Counted from the stretch's first letter, positions 6,744 to 14,800 are shown. The stretch is 40,829 bases of DNA from Alistipes sp. (GCA_017938765.1 JAGBAX010000011.1:1-40829), one strand, 5' to 3'. A program made the numbers and translations. Notes: a model not told the origin generated them from the sequence alone.

Positions 6744-7814
6744 ATGAAACTAAAAAAACCATTGATTCGTAAGCAGATAATAGGCGAGAATCTCGTCTAT
6801 TCGGGTATCTGGGCGGTAGTTTATCTTATCCCGATAATGAACTCCACCCTGATGTCTGAGGCCTATATTGACTTTAATAAGGTCTTTTTGGCGTGGGGTA
6901 AGATTACGCCTTACTTCATACTCTTTATGCTTAATAATCAGGTTTTTATACGCTTCCAGCTCAACAGGGGTCGCATTGCTTGGTATCTGCTGACATGCCT
7001 ACTGATGATATGTGTTACCTTTGGCTGTATAGAGGTCTACGAGCAGTGGCGAATAGCCGTTCTGGGAGAGAGTGTTGGCGAGCTTATCCAGCCTCGTCAC
7101 GCTTCGCTTACAGATTTGCGCTGGTACTGGAATATTGTGCTTGCGGCCTTTATGTTCTGTGCCAATTTGGGTATTAAGAAGTTCTATGAGGCTATGCAGC
7201 GTGATGAGGATAACGAGCGATTAGCTCGTGAGAATGTAGAGGCCGAGATGTACTACCTCAAGTACCAGATAAACCCTCACTTTCTGATGAATACGCTCAA
7301 TAATATCCACGCCCTTATAGATATTGATGCCAAGATGGCTAAGCGAGGACTGATTGAGCTATCGGAGATGATGCGCCATGTGGTCTATGAGTCCAGTGCT
7401 GACACAATCCCTATTAGCGCCGATATGAAGTTTATTGAGAACTATATCGAGCTTATGCGTGTCAGATACTCGCAGCAGATAGATATCCGTTTTAACTATC
7501 CCAAGAATCTCCCTTCGCACTATGCTATTCCACCACTGGTACTTATTGTCTTTGTTGAGAATGCCTTTAAGCACGGAGTAGGTCGCCGATGTGACTCCTT
7601 TATTCACATAGATGTCACTCTTAATCATCAAACCCTTCAGGCTACTATCTGCAACTCTGTACACCCGACTGCTGGTGGAAAAAAGGGTATTGGCCTTGAG
7701 AATGTCCGCCGCCGATTAGAGCATATCTTTGACACTCGTTATAGCCTTGATATTGAGCAGACAGAGGAGAAGTATTGTGTAAATTTAAAGATACCTGTTG
7801 CATATGAATCTTAA
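6744..7814 (+). CDS. LytS-type membrane sensor histidine kinase
   Basis: The 356-residue product has four hydrophobic segments within the first 145 residues, then a short linker and a His_kinase (PF06580) domain. The phospho-accepting His is residue 179 in the motif YQINPHFLMNTLNN. The ATP-binding part shows PPLVLIVFVENAFKHG (N box) and GKKGIGLENVRRRL (G box). This family autophosphorylates and passes phosphate to a LytTR regulator, which is encoded immediately downstream with an 11-nt overlap. The sensed signal is unknown. No clear TAnnTTTG promoter was found; a 119-nt structured element lies right upstream. Confidence 0.92.
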   Translation: MKLKKPLIRKQIIGENLVYSGIWAVVYLIPIMNSTLMSEAYIDFNKVFLAWGKITPYFILFMLNNQVFIRFQLNRGRIAWYLLTCLLMICVTFGCIEVYEQWRIAVLGESVGELIQPRHASLTDLRWYWNIVLAAFMFCANLGIKKFYEAMQRDEDNERLARENVEAEMYYLKYQINPHFLMNTLNNIHALIDIDAKMAKRGLIELSEMMRHVVYESSADTIPISADMKFIENYIELMRVRYSQQIDIRFNYPKNLPSHYAIPPLVLIVFVENAFKHGVGRRCDSFIHIDVTLNHQTLQATICNSVHPTAGGKKGIGLENVRRRLEHIFDTRYSLDIEQTEEKYCVNLKIPVAYES

Positions 7815-8547
7815 GTGTATTGTTATAGATGACGAGCCTCTGGCACTGCTTCAGATGGAGCGATATATCTCTCGTGTGCCGTTCCTTGAGAGGGTGGCGA
7901 GCTTTGATAATGCTATAGAGGCGCGTGACTATCTATCTGTGGCTAATGCTGTGGATATTATCTTCGTGGATATCAATATGCCTGAGCTGAGCGGAGTCGA
8001 TTTTGTCCGCTCGCTTGTAAATCCGCCAATGGTTATCTTTGCCACAGCCTACTCGGAGTACGCCATTGAGGGTTTTAAGCTTGATGCTATTGACTACCTG
8101 CTCAAGCCAATCAGCTTTGAGGCCTTTGAGCACGCGGTAACTAAGGCTCACTCTGTGGCAGAACTTAGAGCCCTGCGTGATGGTGTTAAGAGTGATAGTG
8201 TGCCTGTGGGGGAGCAGAGTAGTGAGAAGGAGTGTATCAGCATCCGCGCTGACCACAAGACATCGCTTGTGCGCTTTTCAAATATCGTCTACCTTGAGAG
8301 TGCTGGCGAGTATGTTAGATTGCACCTTGCAGATGGGGGCGAGCTTGTAACCCTCTTTAGGCTCAAAAATATGGAGACCGCACTGCCTGCTGACCGCTTT
8401 GTGCGTGTGCACCGCTCCTTTATTGTCAATCTTGAGCACGTCACGGGATATACAAAGGGCAGGGTCTTCCTTACAGGTAATGACTACGCGCCAATTGGCG
8501 AGAATTATAAGGATAGCTTTGCCGCTATAGCTCAACGTCTTGGTTAG
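7804..8547 (+). CDS. LytTR-family response regulator
   Basis: A 247-residue two-domain regulator. The receiver domain (about 1-120) has the acidic pocket IDDEP, the phosphorylated Asp at residue 56 in FVDINMPELSG, and the conserved Lys in DYLLKPI. The C-terminal LytTR DNA-binding domain (about 137-240) includes IVYLESAGEYVRLHL and RVHRSFIVNL. ATG at 7804 is preferred over a TTG two codons earlier because IVIDDEP then sits at the usual position. It overlaps the kinase gene, and both are surely translated from one mRNA. It ends inside a 23-nt convergent overlap with the HSDR_N gene. LytTR regulators bind paired direct repeats; none was identified. Confidence 0.93.
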   Translation: MNLKCIVIDDEPLALLQMERYISRVPFLERVASFDNAIEARDYLSVANAVDIIFVDINMPELSGVDFVRSLVNPPMVIFATAYSEYAIEGFKLDAIDYLLKPISFEAFEHAVTKAHSVAELRALRDGVKSDSVPVGEQSSEKECISIRADHKTSLVRFSNIVYLESAGEYVRLHLADGGELVTLFRLKNMETALPADRFVRVHRSFIVNLEHVTGYTKGRVFLTGNDYAPIGENYKDSFAAIAQRLG

Positions 8548-8992
8548 GGTAGCACATCACTGGAAAGGAACTCATCTTTACATACTGACCATCTTTGTAC
8601 TCCACACATAGGTGCTTGTGTCCATTTGTGAGTACTATATACTGCGCCCCAAGTACAGCATTGTAACGCACTGCCTGCGCAAGGGTGCTCTTGTCTATTG
8701 TAACCTCTGGAGCTTTGCACTCTACAAGTATCGCTGGGCGAAGGTCGCTGCCAATCACTACAATGTCGGCCCTTTGAGCCGTGCCGTTAATCTTTACGGG
8801 ATACTCCTGCGCAATGGAGTGTGGTTGCACCCCGCAGTGCGATATAAGAAAGGCTATCACATATCGTCGCACCTCCTCCTCTGGTGTAAGCAACAGATGG
8901 CGACCTCTCAGGGCATCCCAGACATAGACTTGACCGCCCTCTACCTTTGTTACCATCTCTATGGCAGGGAAATTGATTTGATATTTTGCCAT
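8525..8992 (-). CDS. Orphan HSDR_N domain protein (PD-(D/E)xK nuclease fold)
   Basis: The 155-residue protein matches the N-terminal nuclease domain of type I restriction HsdR subunits (HSDR_N_2 type). The catalytic signature is visible as QRADIVV (Asp 76) followed by AILVECKAP (Glu 91, Lys 93), with the downstream QAVRYNAVLGAQYIVLTNG segment typical of this group. No helicase part, HsdM or HsdS is nearby, so it is not a restriction system on its own. Stand-alone proteins of this type are common in Bacteroidetes and their role is unsettled. ATG at 8992 is chosen over an upstream TTG. Its promoter overlaps that of the divergent gene at 9037. Confidence 0.85.
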   Translation of the reverse strand: MAKYQINFPAIEMVTKVEGGQVYVWDALRGRHLLLTPEEEVRRYVIAFLISHCGVQPHSIAQEYPVKINGTAQRADIVVIGSDLRPAILVECKAPEVTIDKSTLAQAVRYNAVLGAQYIVLTNGHKHLCVEYKDGQYVKMSSFPVMCYPNQDVEL

Positions 8993-9028
8993 TGTTGCCA
9001 ATTATTTACTATCTTTGTGGCAAAGATA
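8986..9028. promoter_or_regulatory. Overlapping divergent promoters, -7 elements in a palindrome
   Basis: TATCTTTG on the plus strand (9010-9017) and its mirror CAAAGATA (9021-9028, TATCTTTG on the minus strand) are separated by 3 nt. The plus promoter has a TTG at 8986-8988, 21 nt upstream. No TTG is seen for the minus promoter. The two polymerase footprints would overlap almost entirely. Confidence 0.55.
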
Positions 9029-9036
9029 TAAAAATT

Positions 9037-10329
9037 ATGAAGATTATCCTATTGCTACTTGCTATATTTACTCTGGGTACGACATCCGCTCAGAGCCTTG
9101 TGCTCCCTTTTGATAGAACAGAGCCTTTCAGAACTCCAATTATCCCATATGGTCGCGCTGCCGATGCTGAGGCTGGCGATGTTACGCGCTCTAACTATGT
9201 GGCAAAGCTGGCCGAGTGGAGCGTTTCGGAGGATGGAAAACAGTGCTCAACATCCTTTGCCGTTCCAGTATGGTGGCTCAACCGACAGACCCTTGTGCGT
9301 GTAGGTCGCTCTACTTCAGCCTACGAGGTGTTGGTGGATAATCGCGTTGTGGGCTATGCTTGTAGCGGTGCAACGCCTGTTGAGTTTAATATCACTAAGT
9401 TGGCGAAGGAGGGTCGCCATACCCTTACCATTAGACAAATAGATGCCGAGCAGAATCGTGTGGCAGAGCAGTTCTCGCTTGAGCCTCTTGTTGAGGATGT
9501 TGCGGTAGTTTGCCAGCCAACAATCCGCGTGCGTGATATAAAGGTCTCTACGACCCTTAATGATGCCGATGAAGGTGTTGCGCAATTTGCTGTGGCTGTT
9601 AAGTGCGATGCTCTGAATGCAAAACGCGCCCGTATAGGCTATGCTCTCCATCTTAATGATAGCACTGTTGTGGCAAAGGGATATAGCGATATCAGCCTTG
9701 ATATGCGCCGTGAGGATACACTCCGCTTCGTGGCCCGTATTCCAAAGAGTAGCCTCTGGAGTCTGAGAAATCCGCACCTTGTCTCCGTAGAACTTGAGAC
9801 ACGCATTGATAATCGCCCTGCAGAGTATGTTAGTCAGAAGATTGGTATCCGCTCTGCCGATGTTGTCTTCGGTAAGATGCACCTTAATCGCCTGCCTTTG
9901 GAGCTTAAGCTGAGCGATTACGACCCCTCAAAGCCTATAGCAGAACAGGTTACCGCTCCATATAATGGTGTGGTTGTTCCTGCCTATTACGCAACGGATA
10001 AACTGCTCTCGGAGTGCGATAGAGTTGGTATAGTTGTTGTTGTCCGCACGGCTATTAATACTCTTACTTTGGGAGACCATATCCGCCTTGGAGGTAACCC
10101 AAGCAACGACCCATTCTGGCTTGAGAGCTACTTGTCGTTTAACCGCGCAGCATACTATACTACGCGAAACCACCCATCTGTGCTGGGATTCGCTATCGCT
10201 GCAGGTAAGACTACGGGAATAAACGCCTATGAGAGCTACCTGATGCTCAAAACCCTTGAGCCTCGCCTGCCAGTTATCTATGAGGGAGCAGCAGGGGAGT
10301 GGTGCACAGATAAAATCACAATTCGCTAA
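9037..10329 (+). CDS. Secreted GH2-like protein lacking the catalytic motif
   Basis: The 430-residue product begins with a signal peptide ending near TTSAQ. It then resembles the non-catalytic modules of GH2 beta-galactosidases: a sugar-binding jelly-roll (TSAYEVLVDNRVVGYA, TLTIRQI), then an Ig-like domain. A shortened barrel-like part follows, containing TTRNHPSVLGFAIAAGKTTG and LPVIYEGAAGEW. Active GH2 enzymes have a segment NHPSV..W(S)LGNE at this place, with Glu as acid/base; here residues 387-392 read IAAGKT, so the Glu is absent. The protein is also about half the usual length. It may be a binding protein or a decayed enzyme. The start at 9037 follows the overlapping promoter pair. Confidence 0.65.
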   Translation: MKIILLLLAIFTLGTTSAQSLVLPFDRTEPFRTPIIPYGRAADAEAGDVTRSNYVAKLAEWSVSEDGKQCSTSFAVPVWWLNRQTLVRVGRSTSAYEVLVDNRVVGYACSGATPVEFNITKLAKEGRHTLTIRQIDAEQNRVAEQFSLEPLVEDVAVVCQPTIRVRDIKVSTTLNDADEGVAQFAVAVKCDALNAKRARIGYALHLNDSTVVAKGYSDISLDMRREDTLRFVARIPKSSLWSLRNPHLVSVELETRIDNRPAEYVSQKIGIRSADVVFGKMHLNRLPLELKLSDYDPSKPIAEQVTAPYNGVVVPAYYATDKLLSECDRVGIVVVVRTAINTLTLGDHIRLGGNPSNDPFWLESYLSFNRAAYYTTRNHPSVLGFAIAAGKTTGINAYESYLMLKTLEPRLPVIYEGAAGEWCTDKITIR

Positions 10330-10398
10330 TACCCTGATTTATAAAGCATTGAGATAGAACGGCTCTTTTTCTTGAAAAATTTTAACAATTTTTTCATT

Positions 10399-10446
10399 AA
10401 AAAGTTTGCAGGATTAAAATATTTGCTCTATCTTTGCACTCGCAAT
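10399..10446 (+). promoter_or_regulatory. tRNA-Lys promoter (shared stable-RNA promoter sequence)
   Basis: TTG at 10406-10408 and TATCTTTG at 10429-10436 are separated by 20 nt. The surrounding sequence, including AAGTTTGCAGGATTAAAA upstream and GCACTCGCAAT downstream, is nearly identical to the inverted copy at 10738-10784 that drives tRNA-Pro. The 69-nt stretch before it (10330-10398) shows no other feature. Confidence 0.7.
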
Positions 10447-10474
10447 CAGGAATTAACGCCGTTTGCAAAATGAT

Positions 10475-10547
10475 GCCTCTTTAGCTCAGTTGGTAGAGCA
10501 CGACACTCTTAATGTTGGGGTCCAGGGTTCGAGCCCCTGAGGGGGTA
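10475..10547 (+). tRNA. tRNA-Lys (anticodon CUU)
   Basis: A 73-nt cloverleaf can be drawn. The acceptor GCCTCTT pairs with AGGGGGT, including G-U pairs. The D arm is GCTC/GAGC and the anticodon stem CGACA/TGTTG encloses loop CTCTTAA with anticodon CTT. The T arm is CAGGG/CCCTG with TTCGAGC. Discriminator is A and CCA is not encoded. A stable-RNA promoter precedes it and an intrinsic terminator follows 3 nt after. Confidence 0.95.
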
Positions 10548-10550
10548 CAG

Positions 10551-10580
10551 AAGCGAGAAACTAAAGTTTCTCGCTTTTTT
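10551..10580 (+). terminator. Intrinsic terminator of tRNA-Lys
   Basis: A 9-bp stem GCGAGAAAC/GTTTCTCGC (10553-10561 and 10566-10574) with loop TAAA is followed by six T residues. Confidence 0.9.
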
Positions 10581-10621
10581 GTTGTTTTAGTAGTTTAGTC
10601 AAACATTGCTGCTGTAATTTA

Positions 10622-10653
10622 CAAAAAAAAGAGGAAGAAAAAATCTTCCTCTC
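10622..10653 (-). terminator. Intrinsic terminator of tRNA-Pro
   Basis: On the minus strand the stem AGAGGAAGA/TCTTCCTCT (10644-10652 and 10630-10638) is followed by a run of eight T residues. It lies directly downstream of tRNA-Pro. Confidence 0.88.
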
Positions 10654-10655
10654 TG

Positions 10656-10730
10656 TCGGGGTAACAGGATTCGAACCTGTGACCCTCTGGTCCCAAACCA
10701 GATGCGCTAACCGGACTGCGCTACACCCCG
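10656..10730 (-). tRNA. tRNA-Pro (anticodon UGG)
   Basis: The minus strand gives a cloverleaf. Acceptor CGGGGTG pairs with TACCCCG. The D stem is GCGC/GCGC. The anticodon stem TCTGG/CCAGA has loop TTTGGGA and anticodon TGG. The T arm is ACAGG/CCTGT. Discriminator A is at 10656 and CCA is not encoded. It is convergent with tRNA-Lys. Confidence 0.95.
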
Positions 10731-10737
10731 TTGTCGT

Positions 10738-10784
10738 ATTGCGAGTGCAAAGGTAGACAAAATTTTTAATCCTGCAAACTTTTT
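10738..10784 (-). promoter_or_regulatory. tRNA-Pro promoter (inverted near-copy of tRNA-Lys promoter)
   Basis: The -7 element on the minus strand is TACCTTTG (10755-10748). The same AAGTTTGCAGGATTAAAA block lies upstream and the same GCACTCGCAAT lies downstream as in the tRNA-Lys promoter. The spacer differs by one nucleotide. The rest of the gap up to 10903 holds only the promoter of the next gene (TATTTTTG, 10879-10886). Confidence 0.7.
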
Positions 10785-10903
10785 TTGCAAAATTTTTTAA
10801 AAAATTTACATAGCCAAAGTTTTAGGTCTCTCTTTTGCCCTAATTATTACGCAGTTACGCAATTTGAGAAAATTTTACTATTTTTGTGCTAAATAGCCCT
10901 TAT

Positions 10904-12835
10904 ATGCGTAGACTAATTCTGTTTTTACTCTGCCTATTCCTTTTTGTTGGTTGCAAAGATGATTTGCCACCGCAGGATGCCCAGGAGTATGTTCCTGAGC
11001 AGGATTATGAGGCGGTGATGTCTCTATACCAAGCATTGGATGGCGAGCATTGGACGACAAGCACTAACTGGGGCTCTGAGAGACCTTTGGAGGAGTGGTA
11101 TGGTATCTATACATATCAAGGTAGGGTCTATGCTATAGACCTCTCGGCAAATAACTTGAGTGGAACACTACCAGAGGCTGTCGCTACGATGGATGCACTC
11201 AAGTACTTAAATCTCTCGTCTAATAGTATCACTGGCTCTATCCCAGAGTGCTACGGAGAGTTGCAGAGTCTTGTTCAACTCTCGCTATATAATAATAGGA
11301 TGTCGGGTGCAATACCCACTTCGTTAAATAATACTCCTGGTTGGTGTTACACTTGGGGCTATGCTGTTGTTGGTAATCGTTACAACCGCTTCAATATTTA
11401 CGACAGTGGTATTACTGCGCCTACCTTATCGCTTGCACTGGCTGATGGGCAAACTGTTACTGTGGATAGTAACTACTACGCGCGTAATAGATATACGATA
11501 CTTTTCCAGTGGTCAGATGAGTATACAGAGTTTCTGCCGACTCTTAAGACAATCTATGACAGATATAGAGGTTTTGGACTTGATATTGTCAGCTGGACGC
11601 CGAGTGATAGTGAAATTGATAAATACGGCGTAGAGTGGACGGTAGGGCAGGTGTCAGAGGATAATCCACTCTCTGCGTATAACGACAACTACTACCCAGT
11701 GGGGCTATATCCAACTGTAACGATGTTTGACACTGAAGGCCGACTGATTTTTAGCGATACGGTTGAGAGTCGTGGAAATATAGTCTCGGTTGTTGATGCC
11801 CTATTTGCTGATATTGTCAATGCCGACCTATATACCTCTACCGACTATTCGGCAGATGGAACGGTAAATTGTTTACAGCAGGCGACAGTAGGAGCTGGTA
11901 TTGATGTTGTTATTATGGGAGATGGCTTTAGTGACCGAATGATTGCTGATGGACAATATGCCGAGCGTATGATGCTTGCTGCAGATGCTCTCTTCAGTCA
12001 GGCTCCGATGTCTCATTTTAGGGATATGTTTAACATTTACACCGTCAATGTAGTCTCCGCCAACGAGTGTTACGCTTTTAACTCATCTACGTCGCTTAAG
12101 TGTCAGTTTGGCGAAGGAACGCTTATTACGGGCGATGATAGGCGCTGTTTTGATTACGCCCGCAAAGCGACAGATGCTCCGCTTGATAATCTGCTTGTAG
12201 TTGTTGTGCTTAATAGTGACCGCTATGCAGGTACGACATATATGTACTATCCGCAATCTACTATTCAAGGTGCAGGAGCGGCTATTGCCTATGTTCCTGT
12301 AGGGGCGGATAATCAGATGTTTACAGCTCTTATTTGCCACGAGGCTGTAGGGCACGGTTTTGCTAAATTGGACGATGAGTATACACTTGAGGGTATGGGA
12401 GCAATGCCTTTGGAGCATAAAGATTTTCGTAAAGCAAGAGAGGAGTACGGTTGGCTAAAAAATACGGATGTTTGCCATAGCTCTCACTTTGTCAAGTGGT
12501 CGCATCTGTTGCTGCCGCGCTATGTGAGTAGCGGTCTGGGTGCATATGAGGGTGGGGCCTCTTATGCTACGGGAATATACCGCCCAACAGAGCAGAGTAT
12601 TATGAATATGAATGTAGGTGATTTTAATCCCCCGTCGCGTGAGGCTATATATTACCGTATTCATAGCCTTGCCTATGGCGATAGTTGGAACTATGACTTT
12701 GACGCTTTTCTAAGCTACGATTTTGTAAATATACTACCTAAGAAGTCGGAAAATATTGTGCTATGTTCTGAAAACCAATCGTTTATGCCGACACATCCAC
12801 CTGTTATGTGTAATTACAGAACTATGTATAGATAA
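10904..12835 (+). CDS. Lipoprotein with leucine-rich repeats and M64 (IgA peptidase-type) metallopeptidase domain
   Basis: The 643-residue product starts with MRRLILFLLCLFLFVGC, a lipoprotein signal. The start at 10904 is chosen over a codon 18 nt upstream because the signal peptide then begins correctly. Residues about 30-140 hold plant-type leucine-rich repeats (LKYLNLSSNSITGSIPE, LVQLSLYNNRMSGAIP). The C-terminal half is an M64 domain: VIMGDGFSDRMI opens it, and the zinc site HEAVGHGFAKLDDEY begins at residue 479. M64 enzymes such as the Clostridium ramosum IgA peptidase cleave immunoglobulin A. Most Bacteroidetes members are uncharacterised, so the substrate here is unknown. The -7 element TATTTTTG is 17 nt upstream of the ATG. 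Confidence 0.9.
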   Translation: MRRLILFLLCLFLFVGCKDDLPPQDAQEYVPEQDYEAVMSLYQALDGEHWTTSTNWGSERPLEEWYGIYTYQGRVYAIDLSANNLSGTLPEAVATMDALKYLNLSSNSITGSIPECYGELQSLVQLSLYNNRMSGAIPTSLNNTPGWCYTWGYAVVGNRYNRFNIYDSGITAPTLSLALADGQTVTVDSNYYARNRYTILFQWSDEYTEFLPTLKTIYDRYRGFGLDIVSWTPSDSEIDKYGVEWTVGQVSEDNPLSAYNDNYYPVGLYPTVTMFDTEGRLIFSDTVESRGNIVSVVDALFADIVNADLYTSTDYSADGTVNCLQQATVGAGIDVVIMGDGFSDRMIADGQYAERMMLAADALFSQAPMSHFRDMFNIYTVNVVSANECYAFNSSTSLKCQFGEGTLITGDDRRCFDYARKATDAPLDNLLVVVVLNSDRYAGTTYMYYPQSTIQGAGAAIAYVPVGADNQMFTALICHEAVGHGFAKLDDEYTLEGMGAMPLEHKDFRKAREEYGWLKNTDVCHSSHFVKWSHLLLPRYVSSGLGAYEGGASYATGIYRPTEQSIMNMNVGDFNPPSREAIYYRIHSLAYGDSWNYDFDAFLSYDFVNILPKKSENIVLCSENQSFMPTHPPVMCNYRTMYR

Positions 12836-12838
12836 AAT

Positions 12839-12872
12839 AAATAAATTTTTAACTAAATTTATTTCTATTTTC
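12839..12872 (+). terminator. Weak AT-only hairpin terminator
   Basis: AAATAAATTT (12839-12848) pairs with AAATTTATTT (12855-12864), followed by CTATTTT. It is stable only by A-T pairs, so termination is uncertain. Confidence 0.4.
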
Positions 12873-12934
12873 GAGAACAACGATAGGAAAAATTTACTAA
12901 TTTTGCACTCCGAAAACAGAACACACATATAGAG

Positions 12935-13147
12935 ATGAAAGGTAGAGTAAAATGGTTTGACAGCAAGAAAGGATTCGGTTTCCTTATTTGCGAGGATGGC
13001 AAGGAGGTGTTTGTTCACTTCTCAGGCATTATCAAAGAAGGCTTTAAGGCTCTTGTAGAGGGTCAGCGCGTAGAGTTCGAGATTGAGCCCGTAGATCGTG
13101 GTGAGCAGGCAATCAATGTTGTCGTTATCCCTAAGGAGTCCGAGTAA
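12935..13147 (+). CDS. Cold-shock domain protein
   Basis: A 70-residue single cold-shock domain, the usual length of CspA-type RNA chaperones. The N-terminal [17 protein letters not shown] contains the RNP1-like KGFGFL, and EVFVHFSGI is RNP2. The C-terminal strand EQAINVVVI completes the barrel. It binds single-stranded RNA and DNA in the cytoplasm. Promoter element TAATTTTG is at 12898-12905, so the leader is about 30 nt and lacks the long cold-box leader of E. coli cspA. A strong terminator follows, making it monocistronic. Confidence 0.95.
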   Translation: MKGRVKWFDSKKGFGFLICEDGKEVFVHFSGIIKEGFKALVEGQRVEFEIEPVDRGEQAINVVVIPKESE

Positions 13148-13192
13148 TTTTGTTGTGGAAATCCGATTTTGTGCAGTCAATTACGGCACAAG

Positions 13193-13229
13193 AAAATCCC
13201 AGTTATGGAAGCCATAGCTGGGATTTTTA
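13193..13229. terminator. Terminator after the cold-shock gene
   Basis: AAAATCCCAGTTATGG (13193-13208) pairs with CCATAGCTGGGATTTT (13212-13227), one G-U pair, loop AAG, then TAT. It lies between convergent genes. On the minus strand the stem ends in ATTTTC, so it may also stop the transglutaminase-like transcript. Confidence 0.85.
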
Positions 13230-13242
13230 TTTGTTGCAGAGC

Positions 13243-14724
13243 TTACTGAAGAATGGTAAGCTCAGCCTTGTTGTTGTCCATATCTGGCATTGTAAGACCA
13301 ATATGTGCGCCGATATATGTCGGGTCACAGACTGTAAACTTCTTGCCATCTACATTAAAGTAGTCGCCATAAGGACCCTCCTTGAAACATACGGCTGTTG
13401 CCAGGTGGCCAGGGTATGAGACAAGTGCTACATCAAGACCGAGAAGTTCTCGGACAAGGATAGAGTAGAGAATAGAGCGGTCCTCGCAGTCAGAGTATGG
13501 ATAGAAGAGTGTCTCGTCGCCAAACAGTGAGCGCTCATATCCAAACTGCTGCTGGTCTGTCTTGTACTGGAAACCTGTCTGCACAAAGTTGATAAGGATA
13601 TTTGCTGCCGTAGCCTCGTTCTTGCCCTCTATAGCCTTGCGAAGCACTGGATAGATTGCCTCTTTTGCCTCTGAACTTAGAGAGGTGTAGGAGAATATAT
13701 CCCATGTTGTGCGAGGGAAGGTGTTGTAGAAGTCTATCAAGTTCTTGTTGGCTGCAAAGCTGATGTTTGCATCTGGATACTTCAGAGACATATGCTTGCG
13801 AGCGGTAGTTGGTGCATAAGGGAGGCGAGGTAGCTCGTTGATATTGATGCTAAAGCCCTGCTCGCCAGGGAATGCAGCCTGGCAAACGTTGATGCTTGAA
13901 CCAGTAAAGTCCTTGTCAAGCAAGTAGTACGACACTCCGTCCAGCTTATAGTATGGTGCGCGGTAGATTATAGACTTGGATGGGAAGAGTAGATAAATGT
14001 TGTTGTTACTCCTGCCTATACGAATCTTATAACCAGCCTGAGTCATCAGAAATGCCTGTAGAATCTTTGTGTTATTGGTGTGCTGAGCCTCGCAGAACTC
14101 CTCAGAGACCCTCTTTGTGAGCTGGTAGTAACCCCAGTCGCAAAGACGCAGTGAGTCGCGTAGAGCAATGCAGTCTGCAAGCATCAAATCGTATCTGCCA
14201 TCAGCAAGCTCTAACCACGCCTTGGATACAGCCTCTTCTGTTGTCTGGCTAAGTTGTACCTCACCCGTTCCAGGCTTTAGGCGGATGTTGCAAGTTGCGC
14301 CATAGAAGTTTACAGGCATCTTGAGAATTAGTGGCTCCTCCTCTGGTTTTACCTCTGGAACATCTATCTTTGGCATCTTAGGAACCACAGGCTTTGGCAT
14401 AGGCTTTACTCCGCCAAAGACGATAGGCTTTGGTGAGATAGGCTTGTCTGCAATACGTGGAGGCGCCACTGGCTGTACTGGCGGGTCAATCTTTGGTGGC
14501 TCTATAGATGGAGCAAGAGCGCGCTCCTCCCACGCATGCTTCAAAAACTCTGCATACTCCGCATTGGCCTTTGCACGGAAATCTCTATACTCCTCTTTAG
14601 CCTTGTTCTTAAACTGTCTCATCTCCAGTAGTGCCTGACGACGAAACTCCTCCAAGCTCTGCTCTTGAGCAATAACTGAAGAGGCTATAAGGATTGCTGA
14701 AATTGTTAGTAGTGCTCTTTTCAT
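13243..14724 (-). CDS. Exported transglutaminase-like protein with proline-rich linker
   Basis: The 493-residue product has a signal peptide ending at SSVIAQ. A charged helical or coiled-coil stretch follows (about 23-68), then a proline-rich linker (about 71-131), then a large C-terminal domain. That domain has the order expected of a transglutaminase-like/cysteine-protease core: Cys 413 in SDCEDRS, His 440 in YPGHLATAV, and Asp 467 in CDPTYIGA. Family membership is inferred from this triad and spacing. The proline-rich stretch could span peptidoglycan. It follows two small exported proteins on the same strand but is separated from them by a terminator. Confidence 0.7.
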   Translation of the reverse strand: MKRALLTISAILIASSVIAQEQSLEEFRRQALLEMRQFKNKAKEEYRDFRAKANAEYAEFLKHAWEERALAPSIEPPKIDPPVQPVAPPRIADKPISPKPIVFGGVKPMPKPVVPKMPKIDVPEVKPEEEPLILKMPVNFYGATCNIRLKPGTGEVQLSQTTEEAVSKAWLELADGRYDLMLADCIALRDSLRLCDWGYYQLTKRVSEEFCEAQHTNNTKILQAFLMTQAGYKIRIGRSNNNIYLLFPSKSIIYRAPYYKLDGVSYYLLDKDFTGSSINVCQAAFPGEQGFSININELPRLPYAPTTARKHMSLKYPDANISFAANKNLIDFYNTFPRTTWDIFSYTSLSSEAKEAIYPVLRKAIEGKNEATAANILINFVQTGFQYKTDQQQFGYERSLFGDETLFYPYSDCEDRSILYSILVRELLGLDVALVSYPGHLATAVCFKEGPYGDYFNVDGKKFTVCDPTYIGAHIGLTMPDMDNNKAELTILQ

Positions 14725-14763
14725 AATTTAGAGTTTAGGTATGTCCTATAAATTGCTACCTTT

Positions 14764-14800
14764 AGAAAAACCGCTGACCGCACGATGTGGGGCCAGCGGC
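14764..14800 (-). terminator. Terminator of the 14826-15422 gene
   Basis: On the minus strand CCGCTGGCC (14799-14791) pairs with GGTCAGCGG (14779-14771) with a G-U pair, followed by TTTTTC. It separates the small exported protein gene from the transglutaminase-like gene. Confidence 0.75.

Noticed and set aside
6456-6772. Two overlapping open frames of 87-98 codons between the acyl-CoA synthetase and the kinase
   Set aside because: They run through hairpins and repeat modules, overlap each other, and show no coding character.
8525-8992. Type I restriction system
   Set aside because: Only the N-terminal nuclease-like domain is present, with no helicase, HsdM or HsdS.
10330-10398. Possible terminator after the GH2-like gene
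   Set aside because: Only an A/T-rich stretch with short TTTT runs was seen and no stable stem.
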